Positions 25,369 through 37,471 of a stretch of DNA of 64,000 nucleotides are shown here, piece by piece (positions within the stretch are counted from its first letter, which is position 1; every line of letters starts with the position of its first letter). A program made the position numbers and the translations under genes. The notes under the pieces are model-generated. The model was not told where the DNA came from. It saw only the letters and a program-made list of their open reading frames with translations, and made no database searches. The stretch spans positions 1 to 64,000 of the forward strand of contig NZ_QZWZ01000027.1 of assembly GCF_003601975.1 (NCBI RefSeq), read 5' to 3'. The stretch is from Mesorhizobium waimense. Lineage in GTDB: Bacteria > Pseudomonadota > Alphaproteobacteria > Rhizobiales > Rhizobiaceae.

Positions 25369-25749
25369 GAGGTCTCATATCAGCTGTGGGCGGCAGAAGA
25401 ATTCCGCTGCGCGACGCGTTCTTTTCGTCGCTCACATGGCCGCGCTTTTGCAATCGGTCAAGGGCAAGTGGCCAAATTGCGGGGACGTCCGCAGCAATAC
25501 ACTCTTAGAGTGTATGGGGAACATCACAGAATTTCGGGGAAGGCCGTTCATGCTTCGAGCGACCCGAAACGACTCGGAGATACGTCGCCGGCGACCATGC
25601 CAATCAGGCCCAGTGCCGCATCTGAGCAGGCGCAATGGCCTGCATAATGAAACCGGCCGCCAGGCGCATGGAGGTGCCCGGCGACCAGTCGACGTCCCGC
25701 TCGCGACAGCACGCTGTCTGCCAGCAGGCAGGACGCTCCATTGGGAACT
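25369..25749. other. non-coding interval upstream of topA with a perfect 19-bp palindrome
   Basis: These 381 bases separate the topA start from a minus-strand secreted-protein gene. No ORF here has convincing family similarity. The standout is ATACACTC-TTA-GAGTGTAT at 25497-25515, an 8-bp perfect inverted repeat with a 3-bp spacer, of operator size, about 130 bp upstream of the topA ATG. No T run follows, which argues against a terminator. The rest shows no further clear signal. Confidence 0.6.
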
Positions 25750-26127
25750 TCAGTCGGCCTTGACGACGTGCCAGACCTCGCCGACGCCGTCACCGGTCAT
25801 GTCGCCGGCCTTCTTGTCCTTGATGAAGGTGTAGACCGGCTTGCCCTCATAGGCCCACATCTTGGTGCCGTCGGTGCGGTCGACGACTGTCCATTCACCG
25901 TCGGCCTTGGCCTCGGCCTCGGCTTTCAGGGGCGGCCAGTTGGTGGCGCATTTGTCGTAGCAGTTGGTCTTGCCCTTCTCGTCCTTGTCATAGGTATAAA
26001 GCGTCATGCCGTTGGCATCGGTGTAGATCTTGGTGCCGCCGACATCGGCTTCCTTCCACGCCTCGGCGGCGAAGGAAGCGGCAGTGCTGAGCAAAAGCGC
26101 GGCGAGCCCGGCTGTGATCGTTTTCAT
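25750..26127 (-). CDS. secreted YxxD-repeat protein (COG4315-like)
   Basis: A 125-residue protein with a signal peptide (MKTITAGLAALLLSTAASFA) cleaved before AEAWKEAD. The mature part shows GMTLYTYDKDEKGKTNCYD, KCATNWPPLKA and GKPVYTFIKDKKAGD, the paired Y-x-[YF]-x-x-D repeats and the paired cysteines of COG4315 proteins, a family of predicted periplasmic or lipoprotein components of unknown function. There is no lipobox here, so it is probably soluble in the periplasm. GGGAGA lies before the ATG at 26127; a longer frame to 26247 would hide the signal peptide. It is divergent from ccdA. Confidence 0.82.
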   Translation of the reverse strand: MKTITAGLAALLLSTAASFAAEAWKEADVGGTKIYTDANGMTLYTYDKDEKGKTNCYDKCATNWPPLKAEAEAKADGEWTVVDRTDGTKMWAYEGKPVYTFIKDKKAGDMTGDGVGEVWHVVKAD

Positions 26128-26311
26128 GGAAATCTCCCTGGGTAATACGAAGAGACGCGCGGGAAATCGCGGCCTCGTCTGTTCAACGCGCCCGGCCGCT
26201 CGTTTCTTCCCCCTGCCTGTTGCTCCAGGCAGTGCAGCTTGCCACAAAATGGTGATTGGTGGACAAGGCGGTGCGTCGCTATATGCGCGCCAGCATCATC
26301 GGAGCTACGGA

Positions 26312-27058
26312 ATGGCATTGGACATCGGCTATGTCAGCGCAGTCGGGGCGGGGGCGATCTCGTTCCTGTCGCCTTGCGTGCTGCCGCTGGTGCCGCCTTA
26401 TCTCTGCTACATGGCCGGCGTCTCGGTCGACGATTTTCGCGGCGATGCTGGAGCCACTGCCAAAGCCGGCGCGCGTGGCGCACTGATTGCGTCCTCGATC
26501 GCCTTCGTGCTCGGCTTCTCTACCGTCTTCGTCGCGCTAGGTGCGGGCGCCTCGACCATCGGTCATTGGCTGCGCGTCTGGCAGGAGCAATTGGCGCTGG
26601 CCGCCGGCGTGCTGATCATCCTGATGGGCCTGAATTTCCTCGGCATATTGCGAATCCCGCTTCTGTCGCGCGAGGCGCGCTTCCAGTCGCAAGGCAAGCC
26701 AGCCAGCCTGATCGCCGCCTATGTCATGGGGCTGGCCTTCGCCTTCGGCTGGACGCCCTGCATCGGCCCGGTGTTGGGCCCGATCCTGACGCTAGCCGGC
26801 GGCCGCGAGACGGTCGGCGAGGGGGCGCTGCTGCTCGCCGCCTATTCGCTCGGGCTGGGCATCCCGTTCCTGATCGCAGCCCTGTTTTCCGGCGCCTTCA
26901 TGCGCTTCCTCGGCAAATTCCGCGTCCATCTCGGCCGCGTCGAAAAGGCTATTGGCGCGCTATTGGTCGTGGCGGGGGTGTTTTTCCTCACCGGCGGCGT
27001 GCAGAGCGCGTCCTACTGGTTGTTGGAGAATTTCCCGGTGCTGGGACAGTTGGGGTAG
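26312..27058 (+). CDS. ccdA: CcdA-type cytochrome c biogenesis/thiol-disulfide transmembrane protein
   Basis: A 248-residue protein with six membrane helices. The two redox cysteines sit in the family motifs: Cys22 in FLSPCVLPLVPPY and Cys150 in GWTPCIGPVLGPIL. It passes electrons from thioredoxin across the inner membrane to reduce apocytochrome c or other periplasmic thiols. It is a short CcdA rather than full DsbD, lacking the periplasmic domains. The start is ATG at 26312 (MALDIGYVSAVGAG); the upstream in-frame ORF extension does not look coding. It is monocistronic, about 100 bp before glmU. Confidence 0.92.
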   Translation: MALDIGYVSAVGAGAISFLSPCVLPLVPPYLCYMAGVSVDDFRGDAGATAKAGARGALIASSIAFVLGFSTVFVALGAGASTIGHWLRVWQEQLALAAGVLIILMGLNFLGILRIPLLSREARFQSQGKPASLIAAYVMGLAFAFGWTPCIGPVLGPILTLAGGRETVGEGALLLAAYSLGLGIPFLIAALFSGAFMRFLGKFRVHLGRVEKAIGALLVVAGVFFLTGGVQSASYWLLENFPVLGQLG

Positions 27059-27154
27059 GCCAACCATCTCACCGGAATTTAACCGCATTGGTGCAGCATG
27101 GCGCCAATGCTAGATAGTTTCGATTCCTGATCCCTTTCATATGGTTGCCCTTTC

Positions 27155-28513
27155 ATGAGCCAGAGATCCTGCCTGTCCGTCATCCTAGCCGCCGGCGAAG
27201 GCACGCGCATGAAGAGTGCATTGCCAAAGGTGCTTCACCAGATCGCAGGCCTGCCGATGGTCGCTCATGTGGTGAAGGCGGCCGAGTCTGCCGGTGCGAA
27301 CGGTCAGGCGCTGGTCATCGGCCATGGGGCGGATGAGATGCGCAACGCGGCGGCCAAATTTGCGCCGAAGGCCGAGACATTCGTGCAGGAAAAGCGCCTT
27401 GGCACCGCGCACGCTGTGCTGGCCGCACGCGATGCGATATCAAAGGGTTATGACGATGTCCTGGTGATGTTCGGCGACACGCCGCTGATCGACTCCGACG
27501 CGCTGACGGCTGCACGGCTGAAGCTGGCCGAAGGTGCGGCCGTCGTGGTCATCGGTTTCCGCACGCCCAACCCGACTGGCTATGGTCGTCTGATCGAAAA
27601 GGGCGGCAAACTGATCGCCATTCGCGAGGAAAAGGACTGCTCCGACGAGGAGAAGAGGATCACCTTCTGCAATGCCGGCATGATGGCGGTGGCCGGCGGC
27701 CAGGCGCTAAAACTGCTCGACGCGGTCGGCAACAAGAACGCCAAGGGCGAATATTACCTGACCGACATCGTCGAGATTGCCGGTGGCCAAGGCTTGGATG
27801 TCGTCGCCACCGAGGCCAGTTTCGAGAACGCGCTCGGCATCAACAACCGCGCCGAGCTGGCCGAGGCCGAAGGCATCTGGCAGCGGCGCCGGCGGCGTCA
27901 GGCCATGCTCTCGGGAGTCACGCTGATTGCGCCCGAGACCGTGTTCTTCTCACACGATACCGAGATCGGCGCCGACACCATCGTCGAGCCCAATGTCTGG
28001 TTCGGGCCCGGTGTGAAGATCGCCACGGGCGCCAAGATCCATGCCTTCAGCCATATCGAAGGCGCCACCGTGGCTTCCAACTGCGATGTCGGGCCGTTCG
28101 CCCGGCTGCGGACGGGGGCCGATCTCAAGCAGAAGGCCAAGGTCGGCAATTTCTGCGAGGTCAAGCAGGCTGTCATCGAGGAGGGCGCCAAGGTCAACCA
28201 TCTGACCTATATCGGCGATGCGCGGGTTGGAGCGGGCGCCAATATCGGCGCCGGCACCATCACCTGCAATTATGACGGCTATTCGAAATTCTTCACCGAT
28301 ATCGGGGAAGGTGCCTTCATCGGCTCGAACTCCTCGCTGGTCGCACCACTATCGATCGGCAAGGGCGGCTACATCGCCTCGGGCAGCATCATCACCGAAA
28401 GCGTGCCCGACGACGCGCTGGCCTTCGGCCGCGCCCGCCAGCGGACGCTGCCCGGCAAAGGCAAGGAATTGCGCGTACGCTTTGCTTCGGCGGCTGCAGC
28501 CAAGAAAAAGTGA
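27155..28513 (+). CDS. glmU: bifunctional N-acetylglucosamine-1-phosphate uridyltransferase/glucosamine-1-phosphate acetyltransferase
   Basis: The 452-residue cytoplasmic enzyme has the pyrophosphorylase loop LAAGEGTRMKSALPKVLH, then GDTPL for UTP and metal binding, and a C-terminal left-handed beta-helix with hexapeptide repeats (GVTLIAPETVFF, GANIGAGTITCNYDGYSKFFTD). The catalytic His region is VNHLTYIGDA. It makes UDP-GlcNAc for peptidoglycan and lipopolysaccharide. It lies directly before glmS, which makes the upstream substrate, so the two act in one pathway; the 188-bp gap between them contains a hairpin at 28603. Confidence 0.96.
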   Translation: MSQRSCLSVILAAGEGTRMKSALPKVLHQIAGLPMVAHVVKAAESAGANGQALVIGHGADEMRNAAAKFAPKAETFVQEKRLGTAHAVLAARDAISKGYDDVLVMFGDTPLIDSDALTAARLKLAEGAAVVVIGFRTPNPTGYGRLIEKGGKLIAIREEKDCSDEEKRITFCNAGMMAVAGGQALKLLDAVGNKNAKGEYYLTDIVEIAGGQGLDVVATEASFENALGINNRAELAEAEGIWQRRRRRQAMLSGVTLIAPETVFFSHDTEIGADTIVEPNVWFGPGVKIATGAKIHAFSHIEGATVASNCDVGPFARLRTGADLKQKAKVGNFCEVKQAVIEEGAKVNHLTYIGDARVGAGANIGAGTITCNYDGYSKFFTDIGEGAFIGSNSSLVAPLSIGKGGYIASGSIITESVPDDALAFGRARQRTLPGKGKELRVRFASAAAAKKK

Positions 28514-28602
28514 ATATTGGCAGGCCAAGCGCCTGAAAAACCGAACGATTGCAGTAACCGGGGTTGCAAGAGCGGTCTGTCATGGTGCATTGCGAGCAGG
28601 AC

Positions 28603-28622
28603 CGTTCCGCTGACACGGAACG
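28603..28622. terminator. hairpin between glmU and glmS
   Basis: CGTTCCG (28603-28609) and CGGAACG (28616-28622) pair perfectly around CTGACA, 79 bp before the glmS ATG. No T run follows, so it may be a leader structure of glmS rather than a terminator. It does not resemble the glmS ribozyme. Confidence 0.45.
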
Positions 28623-28701
28623 AAACGCAAAGTGACTTTTACGGCAGGCCGGCAATCCCTAGATAGCGCTGGGTTTCTGCAGGGAATCGGGGGCAAGCGC
28701 C

Positions 28702-30525
28702 ATGTGCGGTATCGTCGGAATTGTCGGCCAACAGCAGGTCGCGCCGCTTATCGTCGATGCGCTGAAACGGCTCGAATACCGCGGCTATGACTCGGCCGGC
28801 GTCGCCACCATCGAACATGGCGAGCTTGGCCGTCGGCGCGCCGAAGGCAAGTTGGTCAATCTCGAACGCCTGCTGAAGAACGAGCCGCTGGACGGCACGA
28901 TCGGCATCGGCCACACGCGCTGGGCGACGCATGGCGTGCCGAACGAAACTAACGCGCATCCGCATTTTTCCGACGGCGTCGCCATCGTCCACAATGGCAT
29001 CATCGAGAATTTCGCCGAGCTGCGCGACGAACTGATCCGCGACGGCTACACATTCTCCTCGCAGACCGACACCGAGGTCGTCGCGCATCTAGTAGCGCGC
29101 GAACTGACCAAGGGGCTGAAGCCGGTCGAGGCCGCGCACCAGGCGCTGAAGCGGCTGGAAGGCGCCTTTGCGCTGGCCATCATGTTCAAAGGTGACGAAG
29201 ACCTGATCGTTGGCGCCCGCAACGGCCCGCCTTTGGCCGTCGGCCATGGCGACGGCGAGATGTTTTTGGGTTCCGACGCCATCGCGCTGGCGCCCTTCAC
29301 CAATTCGATCACCTACCTGGAAGACGGCGACTGGGCGGTGGTGCGCCGCAACGACGTCGCCATCTTCGACATGGACGGCAACAAGGTCGACCGCAAGCGC
29401 CAGCAGTCGCTCTCGACCAGCTTCATGGTCGACAAGGGCAACCGCCGGCACTTCATGGAAAAGGAAATCCATGAGCAGCCGGAAGTGATCTCGCACACGC
29501 TGGCGCATTATGTGGATTTCGTCTCCGGCGTCTCCAAGCCTCTCGAGCTGCCGTTCGATTTCGCCAAAATCGGCCGGCTGGCGATCTCGGCCTGCGGCAC
29601 CGCCTATCTCGCCGGGCTGATCAGCAAGTATTGGTTCGAGCGCTACGCAAGGCTACCGGTCGACATCGATGTCGCTTCGGAATTCCGCTACCGCGAGATG
29701 CCGCTGTCTTCGAACGACGCCGCCTTCTTCATCTCGCAGTCGGGCGAAACAGCCGACACGCTGGCGTCGCTGCGCTACTGCCGCAAGGCCGGCATGAAGA
29801 TCGGCGCAGTCGTCAATGTGCGCGAATCGACCATGGCGCGCGAATCCGACGTGGTGCTGCCGACGCTCGCCGGTCCCGAGATCGGCGTTGCCTCGACCAA
29901 GGCTTTTACCTGCCAGCTGTCGGTGTTGGCCTCGCTTGCGGTGCGGGCCGGCGTGGCGCGCGGAACGATTTCGCGCGAGCAGGAAAAGACGCTGGTGCGC
30001 GAGTTGTCGGAAGCGCCGCGCTTTGCCAATCAGGTTTTGAAACTCGACGGGCAGATCGAACGGATCTCGCGCGAACTCTCGCGCTACAAGGACGTGCTCT
30101 ATATCGGCCGCGACACTAATTTCCCGCTGGCCATGGAAGGCGCGCTGAAGCTGAAGGAAATCTCCTATATCCACGCCGAGGGCTATGCCGCCGGCGAGCT
30201 GAAGCACGGGCCGATCGCGCTGATTGACGAGAACATGCCGGTCATCGTCATCGCCCCGCATGACCGCATCTTCGAAAAGACGGTGTCGAACATGCAGGAA
30301 GTGGCGGCGCGCGGCGGCAAGATCATCCTGATCACAGACAGCAAGGGTGCAGCGCAGGCCAGCGTCAAGACGATGGAGACGATCATCCTGCCCGACGTGC
30401 CCGAAATCATCTCGCCGATCATCTGCGCGCTGCCGATCCAGATGCTGGCCTACTTCACCGCCGTGTTCATGGGCACGGACGTCGACCAGCCGCGCAATCT
30501 GGCGAAATCGGTGACGGTGGAATAG
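28702..30525 (+). CDS. glmS: glutamine-fructose-6-phosphate aminotransferase (isomerizing)
   Basis: The 607-residue enzyme starts MCGIVGIVG with the catalytic Cys as residue 2, exposed after Met removal. The glutaminase domain carries YRGYDSAGVA, GHTRWATHG and HPHFSDGVAIVHNGIIEN. Two SIS isomerase domains follow: SACGTAYLAG, SQSGETADTLASL, ALKLKEISYIHAEGYAAGELKHGP, and the C-terminal NLAKSVTVE. It makes glucosamine-6-phosphate from fructose-6-phosphate and glutamine, the first step to UDP-GlcNAc. It lies downstream of glmU and upstream of a DUF502 gene, a conserved order. The length is normal. Confidence 0.97.
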   Translation: MCGIVGIVGQQQVAPLIVDALKRLEYRGYDSAGVATIEHGELGRRRAEGKLVNLERLLKNEPLDGTIGIGHTRWATHGVPNETNAHPHFSDGVAIVHNGIIENFAELRDELIRDGYTFSSQTDTEVVAHLVARELTKGLKPVEAAHQALKRLEGAFALAIMFKGDEDLIVGARNGPPLAVGHGDGEMFLGSDAIALAPFTNSITYLEDGDWAVVRRNDVAIFDMDGNKVDRKRQQSLSTSFMVDKGNRRHFMEKEIHEQPEVISHTLAHYVDFVSGVSKPLELPFDFAKIGRLAISACGTAYLAGLISKYWFERYARLPVDIDVASEFRYREMPLSSNDAAFFISQSGETADTLASLRYCRKAGMKIGAVVNVRESTMARESDVVLPTLAGPEIGVASTKAFTCQLSVLASLAVRAGVARGTISREQEKTLVRELSEAPRFANQVLKLDGQIERISRELSRYKDVLYIGRDTNFPLAMEGALKLKEISYIHAEGYAAGELKHGPIALIDENMPVIVIAPHDRIFEKTVSNMQEVAARGGKIILITDSKGAAQASVKTMETIILPDVPEIISPIICALPIQMLAYFTAVFMGTDVDQPRNLAKSVTVE

Positions 30526-30608
30526 GCGCCGTTTAAAAAATTTCGCAATTCCAAAGCGCCTTGCGGTTCACTAATGTCGCGTTGCAATCAACGCGCCGCG
30601 GTGAACCC

Positions 30609-31367
30609 ATGTCCGACGCTCCCAAGACTTCAGGCATGACCCGGCTGCGGAATTATTTCCTGACCGGCTTCATCGTCTGCGCACCGCTGGCCATCACCGC
30701 CTATATCGCCTGGTCGTTCATCGGCTGGGTCGATTCCTGGGTGAAACCCTATATTCCGGCGCGCTACAGCCCCGACACCTATCTGCCGGTCCCTGTTCCG
30801 GGCTTTGGCCTGATCGTTGCCTTGATCCTGATCACGCTGATCGGTTTCATGACGGCCAACATCGTCGGTCGCGCCATCGTCAATTTCGGCGAACGCTTGC
30901 TCGGTCGCATGCCCTTGGTGCGCGGCATCTACGGTTCGCTGAAGCAGATTTTCCAAACGGTGCTGTCCAACAAGGGCGACATGTTTCACCAGGTCGGGCT
31001 GGTCGAGTATCCGCGCAAGGGCGTCTGGTCGCTGGTCTTCGTCGCCAGCGAAAAGGAAACCGAGATCAACCAGAAGCTCGACCAGGAAGGTGACCCGCTG
31101 ATCGCGGTGTTCATGCCCTGCACACCGAACCCGACCACCGGCTTCCTGATGTATGTGCTGAAATCCGACATCGTGCTGCTCGACATGACGATCGAGGACG
31201 GCGCCAAGCTGATCGTCTCGGCCGGGCTAGTGGCGCCTGAGGGGAAGGCCAAGATCGTGACCGTCAACGGCGAGCGGATCGACGGTCCGCTTGCCAATCC
31301 ACCACTCGGCGCCGGGCCTCAGCCGGCGCGCAGCAGGCGCACGGCCTCGTCGCGGCCGAACAGATAA
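30609..31367 (+). CDS. DUF502 family membrane protein
   Basis: A 252-residue protein with two or three membrane helices near the N-terminus (YFLTGFIVCAPLAITAYIAWSFIGW, GFGLIVALILITLIGFMTANIV). It then has the family's signature PLVRGIYGSLKQIFQTV, PRKGVWSLVFV and FMPCTPNPTTGFLMYV. DUF502 proteins are widespread and their role is unknown. The start is ATG at 30609 (MSDAPKTSGMTRLRNY). The last 16 residues (ending RRTASSRPNR) are read from sequence that also encodes the end of recG on the other strand: the two genes overlap convergently by 49 bp. Confidence 0.85.
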   Translation: MSDAPKTSGMTRLRNYFLTGFIVCAPLAITAYIAWSFIGWVDSWVKPYIPARYSPDTYLPVPVPGFGLIVALILITLIGFMTANIVGRAIVNFGERLLGRMPLVRGIYGSLKQIFQTVLSNKGDMFHQVGLVEYPRKGVWSLVFVASEKETEINQKLDQEGDPLIAVFMPCTPNPTTGFLMYVLKSDIVLLDMTIEDGAKLIVSAGLVAPEGKAKIVTVNGERIDGPLANPPLGAGPQPARSRRTASSRPNR

Positions 31368-33427
31368 AGCAATAGCCGAAGCGCTGAGCCGCGCTCGGAC
31401 TGCAATTCCGGATCGCGCGACAGGAGCAGCCTTGCATCGTCGCGGGCGGCTTCGAGCAGGTCGGCATGCGCCTCGATGCGCGCCACCTGGAAGCCGGGCG
31501 TGCCGGACTGCCGAGTGCCAAGCAATTCGCCTTCGCCGCGCAGCTTCAAATCCTCCTCGGCGATGCGGAACCCGTCCTCGGTCTCGCGCATCACCGACAG
31601 CCGGCGTTTTGCCGTCTCGCCGAGCGGATCCTTGTAGAGCAGCACGCAGGATGACGGCTTGTCGCCGCGCCCGACCCGGCCGCGCAGCTGGTGCAACTGG
31701 GCAAGGCCGAAGCGCTCGGCGTGCTCGATGACCATGATCGTCGCATCCGGAACATCGACGCCGACTTCGATGACCGTGGTGGCGATCAGGATGCGCGTCT
31801 CGCCCTGTTTGAAGGCGCGCATAGCCTCATCCTTTTCCGTACCCTTCATGCGACCATGCACCAGCCCGATCCGGTCGCCGAACAGCGGCTTCAGCGAGGC
31901 AAAGCGGTCCTCCGCCGACATCAGCTTGATCTCTTCGGATTCCTCGACCAACGGACAGATCCAGTAGATCTTCTGGCCGTCGGCGACGGCGTCGAGCATA
32001 CGGCCGACCAGTTCGTCCAGCCTTTCGAGGGGCAAGGTCACGGTGCGGATCGGCTGGCGGCCGACCGGCTTCTCGGTCAGCTTCGAGACGTCCATGTCGC
32101 CGAAGGCGGTCAGCACCAAAGTGCGTGGGATCGGCGTCGCCGTCATCACTAGCATGTCGGGCGCGTCGCCCTTGGCGGTGATGGCAAGCCGCTGATGGAC
32201 GCCGAAACGGTGCTGCTCGTCGACCACGGCGAAGACGAGGTCGTGGAAAGTCACGGTTTCCTGGAACAGCGCATGGGTGCCGACAACGATGTCGATTTCT
32301 CCGTTTGCAAGACCGGCGAGCGTGTCGGTGCGCTCGCGGCCCTTTTCGCGGCCGGTGAGGATGGCGACGCGCAGCCCTGCCTTTTCAGCCAGAGGCGTGA
32401 TCGTCGCCAAGTGCTGGCGCGCCAGGATTTCGGTCGGCGCCATCAAGGCCGCCTGGCCGCCGGCCTCGACGGCGCGCGCCATGGCAAGCAGCGCGACCAC
32501 TGTCTTGCCGGAGCCGACGTCACCTTGCAGCAGGCGCAGCATGCGTTCTGGATCGGCGAGATCGGCATTGATTTCGGCGAGCGCGAATTCCTGGCTGGCG
32601 GTCAGCGAATAGGGCAGGGCCGCGCGAAGTTTTTCGACGATGCGGCCGTCGCCGATCAGCGGCCGGCCGGACAGGCGGCGGACTTTTGCACGTACCAGCG
32701 CCAGCGAGACCTGGCCGGCCAGCAATTCGTCATAGGCAAGCCGCCGCCACGCTGCCCCCTCGATGGCGACATCGATCGGGTCGGCCGGATTGTGGATGCG
32801 GGCGAGCGCATCGCCGAAGCTAGGGAAGGTCTGGCGGCGCATGAAGGCGTCGTCCTGCCATTCCGGCAGCTCGGGCAACCGGCCGAGCGCCTGGCCGATC
32901 GCCCGGCGCAGTACTTTCCCCGACAGGCCGGCGGTCAGCGGATAGACCGGCTCGACCAGCGGCAGGGCTTCGGTGTCACTGGCCAACGCGATATGATCGG
33001 GGTGGACCATGGTTGGGCGGCCGTTGAACCATTCCATGCGGCCGGAGACGACGACATGCTCGCCCACGGGCATCGTCTTTTCGAGATAGGCGGCGTGGGC
33101 GTGAAAGAAAGTCAGGCCGATTTCGCCCGTATCGTCGTGGGCGTAGACCCGGTAAGGAACCGACCGGTTGCCGCGCGGCGGCGGCTGGTGGCGGTCGATG
33201 CGCACGTCGAGAGTGACGATGGCGCCTGCCGGCGCGAGCGCGATGCCCGGCCGGTTGCGGCGGTCGATCACGGTGTGCGGCAGCACGAACAAAAGGTCGC
33301 CGGCGCGGGCGGCGCGGTCGCCGAGATCGGCAGCCACCACCTTCTCGATCAGCACGCCGACCTTCGGCCCGACGCCGGCGAGCGAGATGATCGGGACGAA
33401 CAGCGGATCAAGGAGGGAAGGGCGCAT
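31319..33427 (-). CDS. recG: ATP-dependent DNA helicase RecG
   Basis: The 702-residue helicase starts with the wedge/OB domain (GVGPKVGVLIEKV, LVEPVYPLTAGLSGK). The superfamily 2 core follows: Walker A LLQGDVGSGKTVVALLAM, APTEILARQH, motif II VVDEQHRFG, motif III MTATPIPRTL, and motif VI HQLRGRVGRG, which lies after IEVGVDVPDATIMVIEHAERFG. It remodels stalled replication forks. The length is normal. It overlaps the convergent DUF502 gene by 49 bp at its 3' end. It is divergent from sdhE, and the recG-sdhE-mfd arrangement is conserved in alphaproteobacteria. Confidence 0.96.
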   Translation of the reverse strand: MRPSLLDPLFVPIISLAGVGPKVGVLIEKVVAADLGDRAARAGDLLFVLPHTVIDRRNRPGIALAPAGAIVTLDVRIDRHQPPPRGNRSVPYRVYAHDDTGEIGLTFFHAHAAYLEKTMPVGEHVVVSGRMEWFNGRPTMVHPDHIALASDTEALPLVEPVYPLTAGLSGKVLRRAIGQALGRLPELPEWQDDAFMRRQTFPSFGDALARIHNPADPIDVAIEGAAWRRLAYDELLAGQVSLALVRAKVRRLSGRPLIGDGRIVEKLRAALPYSLTASQEFALAEINADLADPERMLRLLQGDVGSGKTVVALLAMARAVEAGGQAALMAPTEILARQHLATITPLAEKAGLRVAILTGREKGRERTDTLAGLANGEIDIVVGTHALFQETVTFHDLVFAVVDEQHRFGVHQRLAITAKGDAPDMLVMTATPIPRTLVLTAFGDMDVSKLTEKPVGRQPIRTVTLPLERLDELVGRMLDAVADGQKIYWICPLVEESEEIKLMSAEDRFASLKPLFGDRIGLVHGRMKGTEKDEAMRAFKQGETRILIATTVIEVGVDVPDATIMVIEHAERFGLAQLHQLRGRVGRGDKPSSCVLLYKDPLGETAKRRLSVMRETEDGFRIAEEDLKLRGEGELLGTRQSGTPGFQVARIEAHADLLEAARDDARLLLSRDPELQSERGSALRLLLYLFGRDEAVRLLRAG

Positions 33428-33519
33428 AATGTCAGCTTATGTCGCGACGGCCATTGCGCAAGGCTGACACCGCCCTCTATCCACGCTATATGCGCCGCTT
33501 CAGACAGGGACGCGGCACG

Positions 33520-33807
33520 ATGACCGGAACGAAACGATCAAGCGAGGGGCTCGATACCCGCCGCCGCAAGCTTCTGTTCCGTTCCTGGCATCGTGGCATG
33601 CGCGAGATGGATCTCATCCTCGGCAGCTTCGCCGACGCCGAGATCGGCGCCTTGACCGGCGACGAGATCGACCAATATGAGAGGCTCCTCGACATTCCCG
33701 ACACCGAATTCCTGCCTCTGATTACCGGCGAACGCGCGGTTCCGCCTGATATCGATTGTGCCGTGCTGCAAAAGATCCTGGCGTCGCGCCGGACCATGAC
33801 ATTCTGA
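33520..33807 (+). CDS. sdhE: SdhE-family FAD assembly factor
   Basis: A 95-residue helical protein of the SdhE/DUF339 family, which promotes covalent flavin attachment to succinate dehydrogenase and related flavoproteins. The conserved motif R-G-x-x-E-x-D appears as FRSWHRGMREMDLILGSFAD. LTGDEIDQYERLLDIPD and LPLITG then follow the family pattern. The start is ATG at 33520 (MTGTKRSSEG); longer frames upstream lack support. It precedes mfd by 14 bp and is probably co-transcribed with it. Confidence 0.92.
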   Translation: MTGTKRSSEGLDTRRRKLLFRSWHRGMREMDLILGSFADAEIGALTGDEIDQYERLLDIPDTEFLPLITGERAVPPDIDCAVLQKILASRRTMTF

Positions 33808-33821
33808 ACCGACGTGATTTC

Positions 33822-37313
<3,492 letters not shown>

Positions 37314-37471
37314 CAAGGCACCGGCCGCTTCGTGGCGCCGGCCTCCATTCGCCAGCGCTGAAATTCCGGTCTAGAATAGGAAATCGGCTTCGTGTATGGA
37401 GCCGCCACCCCATATAGGGGGCTTGCGTGGCAGGCGAGGGTGCTCGCCGGAAAGAGCGTTTGGGTGCAACG

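Noticed and set aside
25548..25793. Minus-strand ORF of 81 codons upstream of topA
   Set aside because: Overlaps the supported secreted-protein gene, lacks a ribosome-binding site and any family feature.
28514..28701. glmS ribozyme before glmS
   Set aside because: The conserved ribozyme core of Firmicutes was not seen; only a simple 7-bp hairpin is present.
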